The notes beneath the pieces were generated by a model. It was given only the letters and a program-made list of their open reading frames with translations. It ran no database searches and had not been told where the DNA came from. The position numbers were made by a program, and so were the translations under genes. From Bemisia tabaci (Eukaryota > Arthropoda > Insecta > Hemiptera > Aleyrodidae), in contig NC_092800.1 of assembly GCF_918797505.1 (NCBI RefSeq), positions 24,877,577-24,941,576 on the forward strand: 64,000 nucleotides of DNA, written 5' to 3'. How positions within the stretch are numbered: position 1 is the stretch's first letter; each line of letters opens with the position of its first letter. Below, piece after piece: positions 10,089-25,000 of this stretch.

Positions 10089-13000
10089 CTAAACAGATTA
10101 CAATCATTTAAATTACCATCCATTTACGGAAAATCATATCCTTTAAATAAAAAATTAGCATGATTATGTAAACATGAAAGTGGTTGAGAGGTTCTGCCAA
10201 AGAATTATGAAACTATTGGACGATTTTCGACCACATATTTTCTTCACTTTCAACCTGGTTGCCATGGCTCTTTTTGGACCATCGAGTGCCACAATAACGG
10301 AACAGCAATCAATTCTTACTTCTTCAAAATGAATTGCTACAACCAACAGACCGAGCAAGTATATAGAATTGTATCTCTTGTACACTCGTCAATCTAACTG
10401 CAAATTATTTCTTCTTTTCAATCCTGAAAGGGAATCCTTCCAGCAAATGATTTTGCAAAAACGGTTTGTGGTGACTATAAGGTCTAGGATGATGTTCCAC
10501 ACAAAAGACAAAGGCTAGTATGACATACAGAGACAGCATGAAACCAGACTCAAATAACAAGCAGAATGAGAGGGTAATACAAAGTGCGTGTGGTATGGTG
10601 CAGGATGCAAGGAAGTGAAAGAAATAACTGGCAAGGCCTTAACCTCGGTACGTTAAAAAAAAATAATAATAATTTCGAGATCGGTCGTAATTAAATAATT
10701 AAAAAATTACAGAAGGTAGGAGAAAATTATGTAAATTAAGAACTAACACCTACCTAAATTAATATCAACAAGAGTGTCAATGTTTTAAACCCGAAGTAAA
10801 AAAGTTCAATAGGTTACAGCGGATATATTTACTACCAAGATTATTTTTTGTCTACGTGCTATAGGAACATATTTATATTTTACGTGAAGAGAAATAAATG
10901 AAAGACCCGCATTTTTGTGAAAAAAAAAAGAATAAAAAATAGAGAAAGGGATTGCAACCAATTGGTTTTTGGTTGAGTCCAAGACTTTGAAGGGGCAAAG
11001 TTCATTGCAATTCTGATCATTCTGAGCTCGAGTATGTACGTACCTATAATCTGATCAAAAAGTTTACAATCAGTTGTATCCTAGAGTTCCGGTTTCAAAT
11101 TTTCCCTCCTTAAATTTCTTTTACCTGCCAAGGCATATCACGACATTTTATGATGCACATTCGGATGCAACTTATTTGAAAAATTTAGAGTGAGTGATGA
11201 ATTTCGATTTTAATTTTCCAAGAAATCTTGCTATTTTTAAATGATGTGAAACCAGTAAATATTCTACATTTTTAGGAGCAAGCAGTGGCAACTGTCATTC
11301 CAATCATCTACACGGAGAAAAAAAACACGGTTATTCGACGTTACCACGGTAATAATGTCACACGAGATTCCACGGTAGTGGAACCGTGGATTTTGGTAAT
11401 ATTATAGATGAACACAGTAGCATAATCATGCTCATAATAGTATGTCTGTGCCCACAGTAATATTACGGTGAACACGGTCATATCACCGTGCTCATTGTTA
11501 CAAGAATCAAAATCTACGGTTCTACTACTATGGAATCTCGTGTGACATTACTACCGTTGTAACGGTAGAATAACTGCGTTTTTTTTCTCGATGTAGATTT
11601 GAGGTGTATAGCTTTTCCTTGCTCCTCTTTTCTTTCCATACTTTTCAAGAAATTACCATTTCCAATTTTTCAAGAAAGGATTCAGTAAGTATCTTTATTG
11701 GCCAATTGTGAGCTCCAATGAATTTGTGGAGCATTCTAGACCAGAAAATTTGATTTAGCAGGTCAAATCCAAAGGGATTGGTTTCGTTTCAGCCCAATCG
11801 GAGAACTTTCAAATTCGACCTAGATAATTTAGTCCACGTTACCCCTGTTAATTTTTCGCGAATTTGGACGGGAAAAAAATTTCAAGATTTGTGACAAATC
11901 CAACGTAGTCGGAGGGGTAGAATTGATTGCACATGGTCCCAAGGCTCTTTGCGGCTTCTCAACAAGTGTTTTCGACCCTGTTGAAAAAGTGTGTCGATCT
12001 TGTGCTTTTTGCCTATCACGCAATTCAGCAGACTTGTGGAGCTTTTTCAACCAGAAAATCGGACTCCCTGATCATTTCCAAGCAGACTAGCTTGGTTTCG
12101 GCCCGATCAGTAAAATTTCGATTTTGACCCGGAAAATTTAGTTCTTATAACCCCTATCGACTTTTCTCGATTTTGGACAGGAAAAAATATGTTGAAATTG
12201 GTGTCGAATCCTACGCATCTTGAGGCGTACAATCAATTGCACCTGGTCCTGAGACTTGATCGAGCTTCCTGAGCCAAGAAACGAGTGTTTTTGTCCGTTT
12301 GGGACTGTTTTGAGGCAACCTCTGAGAGCGGACAAAACTAGAGGAAGTTCCTTTCGTTTTTACATCATTGAGAACAAATAGCACAGCCTCTGAGAAGCTT
12401 AAAATTCATCATGCTGAATCATTTAAATAAACTGAGTCCTATCGGATACACTGAGGGCAAGGGTTCTGATTGCCACAGACAAGACCTCAGGCAAGAAATT
12501 AGTCTTTAAGGAAGAACTTCATATTTACAAAAAGATGAAGAGAGTGACAGGAATTAATAGGGCGTAATAACATCCATGCATATATCTAACCATTTCATGC
12601 TGAGAGAGGGCCAACAGAATCATACTGCATAGAATTATGACGAAAATAATTCGTGCGGCATTTCACGCCGGCTTGGCTGCTTGACTAGCCCATGGTGACT
12701 AGGACCGGAAAAAACTGGGATTCATTAGGGAATGAAAAATTTTAGGGTTGAAAAATTTGTGTTGTCTACTTGATTTATGAGACTGTATCATGATATAAAA
12801 TCAATGCAAAATTGCACTTCAGCTAACACAGGATCCATTTTCTAGTCCCTATGACGGATGAACTACCGACCCATCTCAGACATGGTGTACATTTTGAGGG
12901 ACTTTTTTTCACACATCATTCATATTTTCCAAAAAACAAGAATTAGGACCACTAGACATTCACGAACATCACAAACTACAGCAATGGCTTTTCTCAGTGA

Positions 13001-16000
13001 AGTAACAGAGACACTTTCAACAATAGAACTTTCAAAATGTTCCTTCGTCAGAGAAAATAAATTAGGTATGCCATTTGGCAGGAATACAATTGATTTTCCA
13101 AAATTCTGATTATCTAGAATAATCTAGGGGAAAATATTAAAAGCCTTATTTATGACAAATGCATAAGCTTTGATTCTTTTTTAGACATTATACTTCTACA
13201 ACATGAAAAACTAAAATAAAAATGAAAGTGACGAAAATATACAGAGAAGGAAAGAAAAGAATACATCGGTTTAGGTAAAATATCACCAACGAAACTACAA
13301 AACAACGTACTTTCATTTTGGTATTTTAAAATTTTCACTCCTGGTTCACTCTTAAAATGAAAGCGTAACTGAACAATATAGTGCGAAATCTTCAGAAAAT
13401 ATTCTTTATGGGGGGACAAAATGTGATGCAATATAAATCACTACTTAGTCTTCTTTCAAAAAAATAAAACATGACGTAGGTAAACTTGCAGCAAGTACGG
13501 CAAACCAAAAAATGTCTGTGTCCATCCATAGCATCACGATTATCATGATTCAAAAATTAATTTCTGGATTCCTAGCTTTGTTTTTGTGTTTCCTCGTGTG
13601 CCGACACCTAGAACATGTATTTTCTGTTTTATTCCTATTCTTACCGAGGTCTTTAATTTTCGGTGGTTGATAGTTTTCTGGCTGTTGAGAAGATTGAATA
13701 AGTTTAGCCTGACTCCCGGTGCTGCCTGCAGAGAGTGTTGACGTCGTGCTCAATGTCAAATGGTTTGGCGTTCGGCCAAGAGACGATCCTTGTTTACCTC
13801 CGAGATGACAGCTGTCTTCCTCTCCTTCTGATTTTGTGCCAGGATCAAAGTCTGGCTTTGAGCTTTTTACCTCTACTTCCTCTGCAAGCAAACAAAAAAA
13901 TGGAAATGTTAGGTAAATGAAAAACAGGAGGGCCCACATGCAGCTAAAATTTTACTTACCAGAGCTGAAAACTCAAGAGCCCTACAACAAAATGTGTTTT
14001 TTGGACCACAATGAACGTGAAGGAAAAATAAATAAAAATATAAACAAATATTATTCCGACTTGCGTCACATGGTCACATATTGCAGCCATTAGATTTTTG
14101 CGAATTGCAGGGTTCCCATAATTTCTTCATCTTCAAATTCCCTGAATTTTCCCTGGCTATTTTTGCTATTCCTTTACTCCAAAATTCTCTACTTTCCTGA
14201 CCATCCCTGACCTTCGTGCGAAATTCCTATTTTTCTCTCTTCTTAAAAAAATTACGCTGACTTTTGCTGAACTCAGGACAAAATTTCCTTTCTTAGAGAT
14301 CAAATTCTGGAAAAAGGCATCCAGTAGCTGGTTAAAAGATGACAAGTTTTAAATATGACCAGGAAGAATTTCTTCAAATAGTAACTTCCAAATATTCTAA
14401 CTAAAGCGTAGTTTGATAAATTTTAGAATTTCCAGTGTAAACAACTCAAGTTTGAATTTTTCAGAGCTCAGGTCCTTCCTTTTATGGATGCTCATAATCA
14501 TCGGACTTATTCATGCGAAAAAGAACTATGTTCCATGCAGATCCTATGCGCATAGTTCCTTTAAGCATTAATACGTCCATTGGTGAAGAAAAAAAGGAAA
14601 GAAAAAAGATTGAAACCTTGCGCATCGGAGACAGTCTTGCTACGTGATCTGAAAGTCGAAAGGGACGGCGCATGGGTGTGTTGTTCTGGCGGTTGTTGGT
14701 GTTGCTGGTGATGCTGTTTGTGTTGATTGTTGTAGTCTATTGTTCCAGCTGAATGACGCTGTGGAGGCTTGGGTGGTTTTCTTGGTTTGCCCAGGGTATG
14801 TGAGCCCTGCACAACTACGACTCCTCCAGGGGTTGTTTTCGTTGGGCCCTCTGAGTGTGGGTGAGCACCTGGTACAGAAAAAATGCTCTGTGTTTAAATT
14901 AACATTTGGTTAGACGTATGAACATTCGAACCTAAACTGTGCCCCTCCTTCTGCAGTTAAAGCTTGTAAATGGTACCTTCTCTACCTGCTTTTTATTGCA
15001 TTCCTTGTTGTTCAAAAACCCTTACAATAATTAGGCTCTGCAACCGCATAGACAAGCATCTACATGAATTGTTCTTTAAAATTTAAAAAGCACGTTTTAG
15101 TTATGTCTAAACTATTCCGATAAAATTGAGGAACCACTACTAAAAGAGTCGGGTGGAAATTAGAGCTCTATTAGATTTTTTTCTCTTGTGAATTCCTTTA
15201 TTACGGCTGATTTTTTGATTCTCTGGGCAAAGGCTTGGAATTAGACGTTTTTGTTTTCCCTTAATGGCCTCAGAGGACCTTATTACTTCACTTCTTCTAT
15301 TTTACTTTGGACTGAGAGTCCTATGGACATTAAAAATTCTGTTATGTATAAAGGTTTGGGTGAAAACTTCTTCTACGTTTTTCATTTTGAGCTTAGGTTC
15401 TGGAATCATGCAGTTTTTTTTGGGGAAAACTGTAGTAAAAATTTCAGAAAAATAAAGGCAGAGAATAAATGGGGGTAAACACAAAATTGTGCGTGCTTAA
15501 AAGTACGTAATGCGTAATACTTTTTACAGACTGTTTCACAGTTATGATACTCAGTTTTTTAATTTTTTTAATTAAATATTCTGTTGATGATAATCAAACA
15601 AAGATGGGTCTCAACTTTTAAATGATAAAAGTGCCGATGGTAGCAATCAATAAACTCCTTATGGACAAGAAAAAAATTTGTAATGGAGCCAACCCTATGA
15701 TGCATCTACTGAAAGGATGGGATGTGCGATATACAGTACTATTTGTAAAAAAGTAAAGGAGCATGGTGCAGGAATGTGATCAGTATCCCACCACTAAAAG
15801 TATCTGATATCACCCACAGAGTCTTTTGAGAAAAGACTATGGATTTGAATTTTGGTTATATTGAGCTTTTTCATCTTTACGTAACATAGTAATACGTAAT
15901 CTTTCCTTTTTTTCTTTTATTTTCTTTTTTTGAGATAGAGGGTACTTAAAGCCATGGGATATCACAAATGGTATGGGAAACAGCCAAAGAGAGGGACCTT

Positions 16001-19000
16001 GACTATGGACATCCATTGACCGTTAGGTTAGTAGAAGGGTCATTCAATAGGCATGTTTTGCCCTCTCATAAATTTCACGAAAACAACACCACCTCAAAAA
16101 AAATGTAGCCTGATTGATAAATTTCAGTTATTGGTGCAGAATCAGAGTCTGTCTGTGGCTATTATAAACCAGAGGATAGGGTGAGAATTGTTCGTCTAAA
16201 AGGCATGTGTCCTAATCATAATTTCACACAGAATTCGTTGGATGTGTCGGAAACTTCTAAAATTAAATCATCAGTAAAAAATTAACTTTCTTAATAAACA
16301 TTATTAAATTCAAACTTCCAGCACGTCAAAAAACCATAGGTAATCGAATCTGTCACTTCAGAAACAACCTAAATGTTAAGCAAACCACTAAAGCATAGTT
16401 TCAGGCACATTTTCTTCCTCTGATACAAGGCAATACTAATCTTGTCAAAAAAAAAATCACTACCCAGCGAAATTTGTCTATCGAAAAGTTTACCAAAATT
16501 GGTTTCATAGGTACTCCTTTTGACTTGAGTGGTTCATTGTGAGCAATACGTGTTAATTTACACATGGAAAAAACACTAATTCATAACTTATTAACTGAAT
16601 TTTAAATGATTTAGAGCGCCCATCGTATTTTATTTAAATTTTCAATCAGGACACATCTGTAAGGGTGCTTAATTTTGTACTGTAGAGATCCATTGCTTTG
16701 TTCAATTTCTGTACGGTGTCAACTTCCACCAGTATTAAGTTTAACAGTTGACTTTTAAGATGAAAATCGATAAAATGTTTTCATATTCTAGAATTGTAGG
16801 AGGGAAGAAGGCTAGCATACTTATTGAAAAACCCTTGACCTAAATGAGATAAGCAAAGTTCCAGTAGAACATTAGAAAATGCTTTATGTGAAAAGGTTTG
16901 CCTCATACCATAATTTTTTGCAACGGATTTAGGCTCGAGTCATATGTCCACTGCAAAAATTACAAAAAACAAAGCTGTCACTCTTCACTTTCACAGTTGA
17001 GGATACTTAACCATTTTTTAGAATCATTTGGTTTACATTAGGGTCTAAATATAAATACCGATTACTGCAATGTTGTAAGACGACGATTTGGACAGTAAAA
17101 TAACTAGCACCTGTTTGTATATTTTTGGTGTCATTACTCAACTTGATGTAAATGACTAATACTTACCTAATTGATGCAAGATACAGTGATATTGTTACAT
17201 AATCATTAATATTAATAATCAAATACTTACAGTTCTATATAAAGCACAGCTCGTATAGTTCCAACTACCAGCTTCATTTTTCAAAAAAAATAATTAGTGT
17301 CTCATGTAATTCATAAAGTGGGAATATCTTGGTAGCGGAAAAATAAATGCTGAAAAATTTTGCTTCTTCATTTCTTAAGGATAATTTTCTGTGATGTATC
17401 TCATATACTTACCCTTAAAATTAAGAGTAGATTGTAAGAAAGAGTAACATCAGACCTTACGATTAATGCCATTTTTAACTGTGATCGTCATACTCACATA
17501 TGAAGCATAAAAGGCTATTTTTTGATGAATTTTGAATTGAGCTGGACGACTTTGAACTTAAAGCTTAAAAGTTCAATTATGAAAAGTTTACTCACCAGCG
17601 CTGACAGCAATATTCCTGCCGAGAGTGGCTGTGTTGCTGACGAGGGATGTGCACGAGCCAGGCTTTGTTGAGGGTATACTCATATTCCGCACACTTTCCC
17701 TAATGATTTGCCGGATTGTCTTGAGGAATGCATTACGAAAGTCAGCTGTGCTGTTTGAGAGGACATAAATCTTCTCTGAGCGGCGCTGGAGCTGGCTACG
17801 AAGATGAATCAACTCCCAAAGGAAATGCGAATCGACATCCTTTGCTGAACTTGCTCGTACTTGAACTTCGGTGACAGGAATCAGGACTTGGTAACGGATT
17901 ATTTCCACCTCATTGGAATTACTTTTGCTTGCAACACCCATTAGTTTCTTTTTCTGTCTCAACCGTTCTTTGCATAAGAAGACGACAGCCGACTTGAATA
18001 CAAAACACATTGCGTGCAGCTCTAAGCCTTTCTTGATTTTACCTAAAAAGTCTGAGATATTGAGCCACTCGACTCCACCGTAATAGAGAAGGTCGCCAGG
18101 ACTCAGATCAATCACCTGTTTGCAGGACTTTTGGTGTTGCCTGAACAGATGATCGAAAATAGCACCATATTCTTCATGAATTCGTTGCATTTCATTGATG
18201 TGCTCGGCCACTTTCTCCATGCCTTTGAGCGCTTCAACAAGATGCAAATGTTCATCTGTCTGAGGGTCAGTTAGGTTCCGCAACTGCTGCAGAAGTAATG
18301 GGTATTTGAGTATCCTCTGAATGGGTTTGATTAAATATGATTCCAGAGTGGATGAGTGCTGCTGTTTGGGGTTGCGTGCCGCGAGGAACTCTTGCAGTGC
18401 TTGGTTCCCTTGGTTCGGGTGGAGGACTTTTTGAGCTTTTGAGTGGGATGCGCAAAATGAGGAGTATAGCTTGAAATGATTGACATAATATAGAAATGCA
18501 CTACCTATAGAAAATAAAACATTTTTGAATTGACTAGGCTGCTGGAAGAGCTCGAAATCTGGCTCAACTTCTAATGCTTCATCCAAATTTTGTAGGAACT
18601 GTCGCTGGAACGCGACGATTTCTTGAATATTTCCGAACAAAGTGTTGATTTCTGCGCTGGACAAGAAAGTTTCTTTCTTCAGAGGCTCCAAGTAATTTTC
18701 TAATAAAATATTTAAATGCTTCACATAAGTCCTCTCCGTTTCTATCAGTTCCACTATTACTTTTCTTAATTTCTCAGCATCTGTTAGCTGCCGACTTGGT
18801 GTTAAGATGGTATTTGACACAACGCTACCCGTTGGGCTTGCTCTTCGTGGAGTCTCCACAGGTGAACGGCAAAACCCTGTAACTTCACCAGCACTTTTAA
18901 TCAAGTTTTCTATTTCCAGTGAATTGGCCCTTGAAGTTTGCTTGGCATTGCTGTCTGAGATTATCCCTGGCCCATATTCTTTTTCTGGCGAGTGCAATTC

Positions 19001-22000
19001 TTGACCTGAAAGAGAGAAAAACAAATGCATTTGTTAAGATAAAATTATTGATCAAAAGAAAAACTGGCAGGAAACTCTTTTTTATGTAAAAAAAAAAATG
19101 AGAAAAAAAGTAAAAGGCATGCACGCCCTTGTTTGCGAGAATCTTTTTCTAACATTTTAATATAAGAAGCTTGAAGAAAAGGAAAAGTTAGAGAAAATAT
19201 TGGAATTCATTGTAGATTTATTCATTTTGGAAAGTGACCGAATCTTCAAGCTCAGCTCACCAAGGTTTTTCAATTTTTTATTTTTGTTTGTATTGTATGT
19301 AGTTCATGGCTTCTTGCATTGGCAGAAAAAGACCAAAGGAGTTTTTGAATCACTATTTGAGAGAATAAACGAATTTTTCATTGACTGAAATTTACAGAGG
19401 TCCAAAACTGACACTTGTTGTTTCAGCTGACAAATTAAATAGAGACAAACAAATACATACCCAAGTAGCAGTGATCGCGATAAACAGCGATTTTATCAAT
19501 TGATTATCGCGATTATATCGGTGGCAATTTATCGCAATATTATCGAATAAAAAATTGCGATTTACGGAGATTAAATCGCTATGCATTGCAATTTCTTGTT
19601 CAATAAAATCGCAATCAATTTCCGTCGAGTCCAATTGAGATTAAATCGTCATATATCGCGATCAATTGTCGGGGGATAAAATCGCGATTTTATTGCAGCA
19701 AGATCGAGGATAATCGATCGGATGTTGATGATCCTGGCGATTTTATCGCCGATAAAATCGCAATTTATCGCGATTTTTCCGTTGAAAAATGCTGCTTGGG
19801 TAGTTAAGAATGTCTCGAGGGAAAACAAAAATGGAAACTCATAAAAAGTTTACCTGGTGCAGGGACGATTAGACCAGAAATCATCTCCTCGCTGATGATG
19901 GGAGGCTCTGACGGGGGTGGAGGGCAGACTAATGACTGAATCATGTCATCCGTGTGCATCGCTATGTTTCTCATCTGAGACGCTGTCACTTCCGGTGCAG
20001 CTGTCCTTGATGACCGCATCATCATGCATAAGGAGAGCTCTTCTTGCAGCACAGATTCGAGGTACATCATGTCTAAATCGCTCACTATTGCACCATTGAT
20101 TACCATAATTTCATCCCCTTTGATTAAACCTTAAAAAAAAACAAATATACAAAATAGTTACAGGATTTGAGCTTCCTCAATTTACCTAAACTTTGCAGAG
20201 TACTTGAGTAACTTCAGTTTTCCATTTACCGCATCATTAGTGTGATCATTTTGAGTTATTTTTTAAATTACTCTAATGGGAATACTTTTGAAGAAAATAT
20301 AAGAGAAACAATTTTGAAGGATCAAGGAATTGATAGTTCATTTGCCAGCTTAAAAATCAACCTTAAAGTCTTCAGAGTAGGTGGCAATAATAACCAGTGA
20401 CATCATTTCAGGTGAATCTGAGAAAGGCAAGACTTAAATTCACTTAAAATACCATAATATTCTAGGAAATTGACCAATATTGCTAGGAAAGGGTCAAATG
20501 TTCAAAGGGAGAGGTAGCAAAGGGCAATTGCCCACAAATCATGATGATCTTCATTAAAATTTCCTCATGATTAGTGAATAAATATCATGGAATGTTTCGT
20601 ACCTCTATCAAAAAGCTTACTAAAAATTTACCAGTATCAACATTTTTTGAGTTTAGAATCTTTCTGGTAGGAAAACATGCAGTATAGAAACTGGTTATTT
20701 ACCGTTGTGCATCGCAACACTCTTGTCTTCAACCCGACTGACGTAACAACAAAGTTCATCTTGTCTGTCTGCATTCTCTATCAACTCAGCCTCAACCGAG
20801 AAGCCCCACATATGACCTAGGGATGTGCGTTGCAATTCTACCTGGTAAAGTATCTTTGCGCAAACTTCAACAATCTCATGAGTGTTTAGCTGGAAAATGG
20901 AGAGGACAAAAAATTATTTGCATGAAATTCCATCATAGGAATGTATATCAGACACATTTTTTAAACACAAGTTAAATTTATTGATGTAAGAATTCTAAAA
21001 ATAAAGAAGAATGGAAGAAATAAGAAAATAATCAAAAAATTGATTTGATGATTTTGAAAACTTGATTGCAAGTGAATCTCACAAAGTTGCAGCACTGTAG
21101 AGATCAAGTGTGATATTGCACCAAATCTGAAGAATAATTTAACTCTGCGACAGATTCAAATTTTGACTGACAGTTTTTGGTCACCACGTTTACAACAAAA
21201 AATACTCAACAAGAGGAAATAAATTAAATAATAAATATAAGATTTCGCAAAACCTCTTTGTCCCTGGTGAAAACAACTTTGGTCTTGGTGCTTCAGATTG
21301 TTATAACTTGTCTTAAAATGATCAAATAGTACAACCGCAAGAATAGTTCTTAAATACAGAAAAGGGGAAAAATAATATTTCGTGGCAAACGTGAATATTT
21401 CTGATAAAATTCTGAGGATACTTACGTAGGTTTCTATATGGTCTGTTCTGTGAGGCACAAAGTAATTATGATCTTCCATCTCTCGACGCTTTTTGACCCG
21501 GACAAAGTGTTCCATTGGATTCAAATTTTTCCTGCTACAAGCACTTGCTAAAAATTCTTCTACTGTCATCCCTTCACGCAAATACACGATAACACTCTGA
21601 AAAGACAGAGATGCATTAGGCACAAGTGGTATAACTGAGTTATGACAAATTCGGTTTATTGGTATTCTAGGTATTTTATGCATCAAAGTTGGAACTGTGG
21701 GTAGAAAACATATGGTATTTGAAAACATTTTTTTTTGGGGGGGGGGGATCTGTTTTCAGAGAATTTCTAGAGGATATCTACATTTTTTAATATCACCTCG
21801 ACAGTTTAACAAGTAGACATTAGACAAGTAGTCAAACAAGGAGCAGAATAGTAGACAGTGTAACAACCTTGAAGTTTCGGCATTCTAACTAACTTTTGAT
21901 TGTCTCTCTCAATAAAGAGGGTGCAAAGATCACTATCTTTATCCTCTGACCTGTAACTTAATGACTGAGGGGGATCATGGGATAGAAGGAATGAAATGCC

Positions 22001-25000
22001 ACTGTTGTAATGTCGAGAAAAACACAGATATACCTAGTTGAAACATTAGATGGAAACTTCGGATGCAAATGAATTTGAAACTCAAATATTCGAGAGAGAA
22101 AAATGAGCCCCCTGTTCGACTTTTAGGGAAACCCTGGGGACCTCTTTCCACCTTCAGATGAGTTTCGCTAAAAATTATTAATACATCAATTTTTCACATA
22201 AAAAAAAAAAATAATCCATCATTGCATTGTTGGTGCATTTTCAGCATGAGAGAATATAAAGGGGAGAAGAGCCTTAGTTGAATCATTCTGAGCTGTTGCG
22301 CAAATTGCTTTTTCTCATCGTTCCGAATTTTCTAGATTACTGAGGTTTAACGACAAGTTTTCATTTACCTGATCATTGGGCAAAGACACTTTAACAGTCT
22401 TGTCAGGCTCATCGCGTGACGATTGGAATGAGCGCCGACTGGACCCGCTATTGGACCGCGATAGCATTGGTGGCCGTCTTTTAGTAGCACCTCGACCAGC
22501 AAGCAAATTGTTCAATAGAGATGGTGATCGTGCACAAATAAATGCGTGGAAGGACGATACAGTGAAAACCCCGAGTCGATTGAGGGTGCTTTTCGTTGCT
22601 CTGGATACATGTGTCAGTAAACTCTGAAAAAGTGAAAAAGCTTCATTCAAAAACATGCTTTTAAAGTTTTGCAAAATGAATAATTTTCAATAATTAAGAA
22701 AGGCGTAAGTCTGATATCATTATATATTTCTGCGTACAAGAGAGAACATACTGAAAGATGCATTCTTAAACTATTCGTTTGAAATGGTGACTTTTGATAC
22801 TTGCTAAGGTGCTTTGGTATTAAATCAGGTTCCTTATAAATTAAGAAAAATTTAAATTTTGCGAGATGGTCGAGAGATTTCCCTTTAGTTACATCTACTG
22901 ATAAGGTAAATATCATGGTAGAGAGGCACAAATAACTCCACATGCGACACTTACAAGAAATAGAAAAAATGAGAAAGAGTGTCGTCTGATTTCTTGTCCA
23001 TTCTTCAAAATGGAAGTAAACGTTAAGATCTCGTATTTCCACTATTTTTAAAAAATTCAGTGAATACTTCATTGTTTCATAAAGAAAACGAATTAACATC
23101 AAGACTTTTAATAATCTCAAATGTTCCTTTACGATTTTTTAGTAAACCTGTAGAAATTTCAAGCCGAAATGTTACTTCGTACAATCGTTATTCCTTCGTT
23201 AAAGAATGAATTATTTTTAAAAGCTGATTTTCACGTGAGTTTTTCCCGTTTTTTTTTTTAAAATGAATGATTGGAAATATTGCGAACTCTGTTAACACCA
23301 ATAATGACGGTGTAATTCATCGCAACTTCGAGATCTGACAGCGGAAAAATCCGCAAATTTTGCTCCTGAAGCGCCATGCAACAAAATCTGATAACTTCAT
23401 CGCCCTCGAGACTTAACAATTTGATCATGTAGAACCACACAAGAGATCGCCAAAATCGCCGCTCCTCTGCCGTAAGGGCGTATCTCAATTTCCACGTGAA
23501 CCCCGGATCATATTCAAATCTATGCTTTCTGGGGCTCATGCGGAAATCGAGGTGCGCCCTTACGTCAGAGGAGCGACGAAATGAGGGAATCACCTCAGAG
23601 ACTTTAACGCGACGTAGAAAAGTAAGCGTATCGACGAATGCGATTTACTTGATTCATGTAGACCTTCTTAATCAAAAATTTGCTCATGCCGGACTGCACA
23701 GGAGATTTTTAAAACTCCAGTGGCGCACATTTGGACCGGAATAAGCAGAAAGGAACCAAGCCACATCACCTATTGCCAAATTTAGTTGGGAAATTTAATT
23801 ATTTACATGGAAACGGTTGTGTGGATTTTTGTGCGAATTTCAGTAAATTCCCTGCATTGTGCGAGTTAAATTCCTCAAAATTTTTAGAGGGATCCGCACA
23901 GAGTTCTCTTGTGAAAAATTAAATTTCCAAGTTAAATTTGACAATAGCTGAAGTGGTTTGGTTCCTTTCTGCTCAGCGCGGTCCATTGTTCTTCGCCTGT
24001 AACTTCGATCTACGAAAAACGTGATTCTCAATGAGTGCGCCGCATTACAGATGCGAATGCGGCAATGTTGCTACGGGGAAGGGTTTGTAAATAAATGTTC
24101 GGGAAAACTGTGCTTATCACGTGAAATTATGCAAAAATTTGTGGTCGTAGAAAACATTTTCAGATACTTAACGTCACGAATTTGTGCTTTGCCTGTAACT
24201 TTGATCGGCAAAAATCGTGATTTGCAATGAGTGCGATTCAGTATGGCTGCAAAAATGGCAAAGTTTCGGGGGAAGGGGGGGGGGGGCTGTGCCAATCACG
24301 TGAGAACACGCGAAAAGTTGTATCCGTGGACAAATTTCCTTTCTTTAGCGACAAGCCTTTGTGCCACACTTCGTCGCTTCCCGAACGAAGGAACGTAACT
24401 GCATTCCAAGGTTGCAAAATTGGCTCGAACAATTTAATGTTTTACAAGATTGTACCCGTTTAATTTTTCTCCAAAATTGTTGTGATTCATGCACGAGATC
24501 AGGAGAAAAATTGGTGAAATTTTCAGTTAGAAATAACCAAAATTCTCCGGATAAAAATGAAATCTGCGAGGGGAAATGTGGCAACATTGAAATTTAGTTA
24601 CGTTCTTTCATGAGGGAAATGACGACTTGCCAGCTCTATTATACTGATGAATAAGGGAGTAAAATTCTGTTGGATGGACGGAAAAAAAATGAGTGGGTAT
24701 TATACCTTGGGATTGGGGAGTTCGCCGTTCTGAAGACTGGCCATGTAGCACCTTAACCTGAACTGTTCGCAATGCATCCTCTCGAGATTTTCCTCCCACT
24801 GTTGGATTTGAGCATTCATTTGAGCTTTTGTCTCCGAGTCCGCTACCACACTCACTTGAAGCTCAGCCATTGAGCGCAATTTTGAGTCTTGGTACATTTG
24901 CTGAAATGAAAAAATAAATATACATTGAAAAAGTAACTTGGTACCTATATTATGTTAATATCAAAGAAAATCGTAAGAAAATATTGCAACAAAGTTGCGA

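Larger units (their letters stand above)
10089..13644 (-). other. last sif/TIAM intron (3.6 kb)
   Basis: It contains the foldback element at 11308-11596 and the paired direct repeats at about 11710-12340. No other coding or RNA feature is visible. Short open frames near 12.9 and 13.2-13.4 kb lack motifs and splice support. Confidence 0.6.

Noticed and set aside
10164..10385. Minus-strand open frame immediately upstream of the sif terminal exon
   Set aside because: No phase-compatible splice sites; the joined phases of 13645 and 10088 fit without it.
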